Origin: CAZVXI01 sp964631295 | GTDB lineage: Bacteria > Planctomycetota > Phycisphaerae > Phycisphaerales > SM1A02 | NCBI GenBank assembly: GCA_964631295.1 | Contig: CAZVXI010000107.1 | Span: 1-11,026, forward strand | Length of the DNA: 11,026 nt | Direction of reading: 5' to 3' | Shown here: in pieces, positions 6,934 through 11,026 of the stretch | Position numbering within the stretch: the stretch's first letter is position 1 | Layout: each line of letters starts with the position of its first letter | Notes under the pieces: generated by a model | Seen by the model: only the letters and a program-made list of their open reading frames with translations | Databases searched by the model: none | Told to the model about the DNA's origin: nothing | Made by a program: the position numbers and the translations under genes

Positions 6934-6942
6934 TGCTATACT
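6934..6942 (+). promoter_or_regulatory. Extended -10 promoter for the NPPF methyltransferase gene
   Basis: TGCTATACT matches an extended -10 element (TGn followed by a TATAAT-like hexamer). No -35 of the TTGACA type lies at 17 bases, as is common with extended -10 promoters. Transcription would start near 6949 and give a leader of about 23 bases that includes GGAGG. Confidence 0.55.
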
Positions 6943-6960
6943 GATGAACTCGTTCAAACT

Positions 6961-6965
6961 GGAGG
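6961..6965 (+). promoter_or_regulatory. Ribosome binding site deciding the methyltransferase start
   Basis: GGAGG directly abuts an ATG at 6966 and so cannot serve it. It is 6 bases from the ATG at 6972 and 12 from that at 6978. This makes 6972 the likely start among three closely spaced in-frame ATGs. Confidence 0.6.
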
Positions 6966-6971
6966 ATGTCG

Positions 6972-7724
6972 ATGAGTATGCCAGCCGCCGAGATCGGTTC
7001 GTCGGAACAGCTGACGGATCGTTCTGGCAACAACTTGTACCCCGTCACTTTCGCGCAGACATTTGATGATTTCGTGATGGAACTCGATGTGCCTGAAGGT
7101 GTCTGGAACCCGACGCCTCATGGTGTGCACCTGGGAAATATGCTGCTCACGCTGGATTTCTCGGGAGAGCATGTGCTCGAACTCGGCACGGGTTGTGGCA
7201 TTCACGCGATCCTCATCGCCAGGCGGCATGCGCGCGAACTGACGATGACAGAAATCGAGCAGCACATCAACGACAATGCGGAGCACAATCTCCGGAAGAA
7301 CGGCGTGTCGATCAAACGAACGTTTCACGTTGCGGACTGGACGAACGTGCCTGGCGTATCGCATGAGAGCAATGTGCCGTGGGATTGTCTGGTCACAAAT
7401 CCGCCGTTCGCCAAATCAGGCAAGCGCAATCGCAGGCACTTCATCGACAAGTTGATCCTCGATGCGCACAAACTCGTCAAACCCGGCGGCCGCCTGGTCT
7501 TCGTGCAGTCGTCGATGGCGGATGTCCCGCGTTCGATCGACCTCATGGAACGCTGTGGCATGCAGGTTGAGATCGTCGGCGAAACTGACGGGCCGTTCCG
7601 TGACTACTACTTCGAGGATGCGGCATTCTTGAAAGAGATAGCTGCCATGCCGGGCAGTTACGCCGTGCGCGATGGTGTGCACTACGAGCGGCTTATCGTC
7701 TTCGAAGCGAAGCTGCCGGACTGA
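6972..7724 (+). CDS. SAM-dependent methyltransferase with NPPF motif (HemK/PrmC or MTS-type)
   Basis: 250 residues from ATG 6972, chosen from the GGAGG spacing. The Rossmann fold is evident: WNPTPHGVHL (45-54, like the pre-motif of small-domain methyltransferases), motif I VLELGTGCGIHA (68-79), the acidic strand end TMTEIEQ (91-97), HVADW (119-123) and motif IV VTNPPF (141-146). A post-motif VKPGGRLVFVQSS (169-181) follows. NPPF/NPPY enzymes methylate planar nitrogens: glutamine in release factors (PrmC), or guanine or adenine in RNA or DNA. The N-terminus is too short and different for a standard PrmC, so the substrate stays open. The C-terminal part (203-250) contains GPFRDYYFE and a final strand RLIVFEAK. 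It diverges from the THUMP-like methyltransferase, and the next gene begins 33 bases after its stop. Confidence 0.83.
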   Translation: MSMPAAEIGSSEQLTDRSGNNLYPVTFAQTFDDFVMELDVPEGVWNPTPHGVHLGNMLLTLDFSGEHVLELGTGCGIHAILIARRHARELTMTEIEQHINDNAEHNLRKNGVSIKRTFHVADWTNVPGVSHESNVPWDCLVTNPPFAKSGKRNRRHFIDKLILDAHKLVKPGGRLVFVQSSMADVPRSIDLMERCGMQVEIVGETDGPFRDYYFEDAAFLKEIAAMPGSYAVRDGVHYERLIVFEAKLPD

Positions 7725-7757
7725 TGTGCGGATGGTTATCGGTCGACGGCGCGATGG

Positions 7758-8021
7758 TTGGCGAGTCAGACCCAGGTTTCTGCGAAGCGACTGCCGAATC
7801 AGGCCGATGCCTTCGAGATGCAGATTTCTGCCGCAGACCAGGCATATTTCTCCGCGTACCAGACGCGCGTCGCGATCGATGTGGCAGTGCTCAAGGAAGC
7901 GAAGAACGCGTCTGAGCAGCAGGGCGAGGCGGCGATGCAACTTCTTGAACAGGCAGCCCAACTCGCGCGCGGGGTCAATGAAGCTGCCCGCGCATCGCGC
8001 GGTATCGACCTGCTCGCCTGA
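7758..8021 (+). CDS. Small YjfB-like protein (putative motility protein family)
   Basis: 87 residues if it starts at the TTG at 7758. No ATG exists upstream in frame before the stop at 7722, and the first in-frame ATG (7818) would give 67 residues. Neither candidate has a good ribosome site. The protein is helical and Ala/Gln-rich, and the block TRVAIDVAVLKEAKNASEQQ (36-55) then GEAAMQLLEQAA resembles the YjfB family, in which a short helix ends with a small tail. The tail here is RGIDLLA. That family is found with flagellar genes in Bacillus, but its function is poorly known and no flagellar gene is in view. Codon use is typical for the window, with GC-rich third positions. The call as a gene is good; the family call is from pattern memory only. 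Confidence 0.5.
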   Translation: MASQTQVSAKRLPNQADAFEMQISAADQAYFSAYQTRVAIDVAVLKEAKNASEQQGEAAMQLLEQAAQLARGVNEAARASRGIDLLA

Positions 8022-8033
8022 TCAACTTTGATC
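8020..8033. repeat. Short inverted repeat at the end of the YjfB-like gene
   Basis: GATCAA (8020-8025) and TTGATC (8028-8033) form a perfect inverted repeat with two central bases. It overlaps the TGA stop. It could be an operator-like site, or chance. Confidence 0.25.
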
Positions 8034-8038
8034 TCACA

Positions 8039-8066
8039 TTCAGGTGGAAGCGTTCAGGTGGCTTCC
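8039..8066 (+). repeat. Direct repeat and hairpin in the leader of the large secreted protein gene
   Basis: TTCAGGTGG occurs at 8039-8047 and 8053-8061, a 14-base period. Overlapping it, GGAAGC (8046-8051) and GCTTCC (8061-8066) can form a 6-bp stem with a 9-base loop. There is no T-run. It lies in the 99-bp gap between the YjfB-like gene and the next start and may be a regulatory site for either. Confidence 0.3.
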
Positions 8067-8105
8067 GAATAATCACCGGAGAAGTCTCCATCAATGAGGC
8101 ATCTC

Positions 8106-8111
8106 GGGAGG
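8106..8111 (+). promoter_or_regulatory. Ribosome binding site deciding the start of the large secreted protein
   Basis: GGGAGG lies 9 bases before ATG 8121. The upstream in-frame ATG at 8094 has only a distant GGAG (12 bases away). The site would fall inside the coding region if 8094 were used, so 8121 is preferred. Confidence 0.55.
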
Positions 8112-8120
8112 TTTGCACTG

Positions 8121-10612
8121 ATGCCACTGACTGCCTTGCTCCGCACACGCACCGCCTCGACGTTGTCGCGGACGATTCTGATGATCGCGGCGTTCTTTGT
8201 ATGCTTTGCGTTCGGGCTGCCGAAAGCTCACGCGCAGGACAACTTCCCGCTTGTCCCGGAAGCAATCACCACGCAGCAACTCAAGTCGTATGGCGATATG
8301 CTCGGGCTCTCCAGGCAGCAGCGCCTCGCGGTGTTTGATCTGCATGATGCGCACATCGAGCGATACCGCGAACTGCAGGAACGTGAGGTGCGCGACCTCC
8401 TGGACAAGATCATCGCGATCAGCATGCGTTTCATGGCCAGCCAGTTTCAGGTTCCTGAGCGCACGGAGATCCGCGGCATCATGTCGTCGTATCGCGAGAT
8501 TCTGAGCAAGGCCAATCGCACGGATGCCGAGTTCTTCGCGTCGCTGACGCCGCTGCTCAGTGACGATCAGATTCAACTCATGCCGAAAGTCAAGCGTCGG
8601 CGTGAGATGTTGCTGTACAAGGAACTCGTTACCGAGGGTGTGAAAGAACTGAATCGCGGCGCATCAGTGGAACTGTGGGAGATCATTGATGATCTGGAGT
8701 TGACGCCTGAAGAGATCGAGAAGACGCAGATCATTGTGGATCAATACGAGGCGAGTCGCCTGCGCAAGTTGCGCGACGGGGTTGATCTGATCGAGAAGCT
8801 GGTTGAGNNNNNNNNNNGGTTGAGACGGTCATGGACGCCATTGATGAACTCGGGCTTCGCAATCTGACGCCTGAGCGGATGATGGAACTCGGCCAGGACC
8901 CTGCATTCATTGCGGATATCCAGAACCGCTTCAACGAACTGAGCAAGCCATTCCAGGCTGCGGCGTATGAAGCAAGCCAGCACAACATGACGACGTTTCG
9001 GCAAATCGTGCCCCTGCTCACAAAGAAACACGCGTGGGAACTGCGCGATCGTTACTATCGGCAGGCATATCGCCGCGTGTACAGCGGGCCCGGGGAATGG
9101 CGGCGTCGCTACAACGAGGCGCTGCACATTGCTGAGGCGACTGAGGAACAGCTCAGCGCCATTCGCACGCAGCGCGCGTACTACGAGCGTACGGACGGGC
9201 AACTCGTCGACAGCGTTGTGGATGACCTCGAACGCAGCCGCAAGTTCAGGACAGCCGCGAGGTTCGACGGTGTTGAGCCCAACCCGATGGATGCCAAAGT
9301 CGACGACTATCGCGAGCGAAGAGAATCACTCCACGCCAATGCGATCACGACGCTCGAAGGTCTGCTCGGGCCGACGTTGCACGCACAACTCGACGACAAA
9401 CTGAACGCAGATGACCAAGCGGAGCGGCAGAAGCAGGGGTCGGAGGTTATCGTTCGGGCCGGAGAAGGTCCGGTCGATGTCGCCATGACATTCGGCTCGT
9501 TTCAGCGCACGTCGCCCGGGGAGGCATACCGACCATATGCCATGACTGCCGCGGAGATGGCACTGTTCGAGCACTTCCTCGGTGTCAAGGAATCGCAGTC
9601 GCAGGTTGTATCGGTGGTGTATGACAGCTATCGCGAGAAGTACGATCGCATGCGCGATGTGCGCCGCGATGAAGAACAGGGCGAGGGTGAACCCCAACCT
9701 CCGACGCCTGTCACGGAGGAGGTCCGGCAGGAGCGTGCCGTGTTCGACTCACTCGCTGGCGCAGATGAGACGTTCTTTGATGATCTGGAGCTTGTCGTTG
9801 GTGCAGATACAGCAGCGCATGTGCAGTGGATGCGCCAGTTCCGTGATCGCAACCGCAAGACGCGCCTCTCGCGCGGGTTGAGCCCGACATGGGGTGACGA
9901 TGAAGCGTATGTCGACCTTGCGGCCATTCTGATGCAGCACGCAACGGTCACGGAGCTTCCGAATCAGGTGCATGCGATCCTCGCGGAGTATCACAATCGG
10001 ATGATTCCATTGATTGATGATCGCACAGAAGCCGCGTCCACAGTTCACCGCCGGCGTTTGTCGCTCGAGCGGATGCGCGACAATCCTGATGCGCCTGCCA
10101 ATGTTGCAGATACCTTGCAACAGAAGATGCGCGAGGCATCACTGAAAGTGGCGAGCACGAACCAGCAGATGCTTGACCTCAATCGGCAGATGGTGCAGCA
10201 ACTGCTTGTCGTTCTTGACGATGACACAGGATGGGATGTTCGCTGGGAATACAACCGGGCGGCGTATCCGGACATCTTCGATGAACGGTCATCAGCGCTG
10301 CGGTACTTCGAGGCGGCGCTTGACATGCCGGATGTTGATCAAGCCCAGTCGCAACGCATAAGCGACTTGCTGCTGGAGTATCGCCGCGACTACTTTGCAG
10401 CCAGTGAAGAGATGGTCGACCTGCGGCAGGGGCGCGATATCGATTTTTCCAACTTCCAGATGCCTTCGCGCGACGACATCGACCGGGAACTGCGGCTCGA
10501 ACAGTTGCGTTTCACTCGCCGGGAAGCAGCCAATCGAGCCAAGTACCAGTTGCAACTTGTCCTTCGCGACGAGCAGATCGATCGCATACCGGATCTGCGA
10601 TTGCTGCGCTGA
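8121..10612 (+). CDS. Large secreted helical protein of unknown function with six repeated modules (interrupted by an assembly gap)
   Basis: No named family is recognised. As written, the frame is broken by 10 N at 8808-8817. Removing the N run and one copy of the flanking GGTTGAG restores one frame of 824 residues, so I annotate a single gene. Start 8121 is chosen for its GGGAGG site; 8094 would add 9 residues. Residues 1-38 form a long signal peptide (basic TRTASTLSR, hydrophobic ILMIAAFFVCFAFGL, cut near AHA-QD). The mature part is highly charged, almost wholly helical, and contains no cysteine. Six degenerate modules can be traced. Each has an LxL...Q...Y helical hairpin (starts near 53, 184, 321, 472, 588, 719) followed by an F..L..LL...Q-type segment (near 136, 284, 399, 537, 672, 796). 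A Pro/Glu-rich linker lies at about 511-528. The hairpin recalls the LTxxQ pattern of Spy/CpxP periplasmic proteins. The ComF-like gene follows after 3 bases. Confidence 0.85.
8808..8817. other. Assembly gap (10 N), probably a false gap over a short contig overlap
   Basis: The bases just before the N run (8801-8807) and just after it (8818-8824) are the same heptamer GGTTGAG. Collapsing one copy and the N run removes 17 bases and joins the two reading frames exactly, giving EKLVETVMDAI across the join. Confidence 0.85.
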
Positions 10613-10615
10613 GCC

Positions 10616-11026
10616 ATGGCAGTTGCACGGGTGACCGATCGTCTGGACGCGCTCGCGGATGCGTGGCTCGGCTATGCGCGCCCGCCGGCAATGCGGGCGA
10701 TCAACGACAGTTTGTGGACACCCGACCGGACAGGTGACTACTGCACACGCTGTGGCGATTCGATCGGACGGGGTGAGCAGACGACCAGGGGCTGCGGGTC
10801 GTGTCGCGGGCGGGGGCCGATTGCAGATGAAGTCGTGCGTCTCGGGTCGTACACCGATGAGCTGCGCGGCTGGGTGATTCATTTGAAGTTTGGCGGCTGG
10901 GTACACATGGGCCACGCGCTCGGCCGGCTGCTTGGGCAGTCGATCAGACGGGTCGAAGACATCAATCTTGAGCGCGCCCTCGTTGTGCCGAGCCCGATGC
11001 CGACGCTTCGGAGGCTCTATCGCGGT
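10616..11026 (+). CDS. ComF-family phosphoribosyltransferase, N-terminal part (runs off the right edge)
   Basis: 137 codons from ATG 10616, open to the window edge. It begins 3 bases after the stop of the large secreted protein, so the two are probably on one transcript; no strong ribosome site is seen, and coupling is likely. A zinc-ribbon is visible: C43-x2-C46 and C60-x2-C63 (YCTRCG, GCGSC). Then comes the family's start of the PRT-like domain: RLGSYTDELRGWVIHLKFGG (75-94) and GHALGRLLGQSI (99-110). The strand ALVVPSPMPTLRRLYRG (121-137) matches the ComF VPVPl...RxRG stretch just before the expected FNQ. The catalytic PRPP loop lies beyond the window. ComFC supports DNA uptake and recombination in competent bacteria, but homologues are widespread and their enzyme activity is not settled. 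The juxtaposition with a secreted protein of unknown role does not prove a link to competence. Confidence 0.82.
   Translation, partial: MAVARVTDRLDALADAWLGYARPPAMRAINDSLWTPDRTGDYCTRCGDSIGRGEQTTRGCGSCRGRGPIADEVVRLGSYTDELRGWVIHLKFGGWVHMGHALGRLLGQSIRRVEDINLERALVVPSPMPTLRRLYRG

Noticed and set aside
7724..7915. Open frame starting with ATG directly at the methyltransferase stop (7724), tempting as translational coupling
   Set aside because: Its product is Arg/Cys/Asp-rich without structure, while the overlapping frame from 7758 gives a coherent helical protein.
7416..7961. Minus-strand open frame of 181 codons spanning the methyltransferase end and the YjfB-like gene
   Set aside because: It crosses two plus-strand genes and shows only shadow-like composition.
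8831..10612. A separate gene starting at ATG 8831 after the N run
   Set aside because: It lacks a ribosome site and a signal peptide, and the duplicated heptamer around the gap shows that it continues the upstream frame.
10292..10915. Minus-strand open frame of 207 codons over the end of the secreted protein and the ComF-like gene
   Set aside because: It is antisense to two well supported frames and has no domain of its own.
1..11026. CRISPR arrays, tRNA or rRNA genes, insertion sequences, attachment sites
   Set aside because: No regularly spaced repeats, cloverleaf-like segments, transposase motifs or terminal inverted repeats were seen on either strand.

Overview
The window is about 11 kb of GC-rich bacterial DNA and reads most like a planctomycete, probably Phycisphaerae-like. 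The indicators are two tandem secreted beta-propeller proteins that both begin their mature part with WPxWRGP, a THUMP-like methyltransferase of the DPARRD type, and a very large secreted helical protein with no familiar name. Taxonomy is inference, since no rRNA or marker gene is present. A run of 10 N at 8808-8817 shows that this is a scaffolded draft or metagenome assembly.

Layout. (1) 1-3126, minus strand: a three-gene, operon-like block transcribed leftwards. It holds two exported PQQ-type beta-propellers and then the first 143 residues of a TonB-dependent receptor that runs off the left edge. (2) 3294-3932, plus strand: a 212-residue protein of unknown role with a PD-(D/E)XK nuclease-like signature. 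(3) 3954-5595: a divergent cysteine pair. A cysteine dioxygenase lies on the minus strand and a serine acetyltransferase on the plus strand, so cysteine synthesis and cysteine oxidation sit back to back around a 154-bp promoter region. (4) 5596-5734: a short spacer with a hairpin and a doubtful 29-codon ORF. (5) 5727-7724: two divergent SAM-dependent methyltransferases, one THUMP-like and one with the NPPF motif of the HemK/MTS class. They share a 57-bp region with a clear extended -10 box. (6) 7758-8021: a small YjfB-like protein with an uncertain start. (7) 8121-10612: one long secreted protein, split only by the assembly gap. Collapsing a 7-base duplication and the 10 N gives a continuous 824-residue reading frame. 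By eye it contains six degenerate helical modules spaced about 130 residues apart. (8) 10616 to the right edge: the N-terminal half of a ComF-family phosphoribosyltransferase, starting 3 bases after the previous stop.

No tRNA, rRNA, CRISPR array, insertion sequence or phage gene is visible. The most interesting items are the six-module secreted protein with its false gap, the receptor plus propeller operon, the nuclease-like orphan, and the cysteine dioxygenase, which keeps both residues of the Cys-Tyr cofactor pair.
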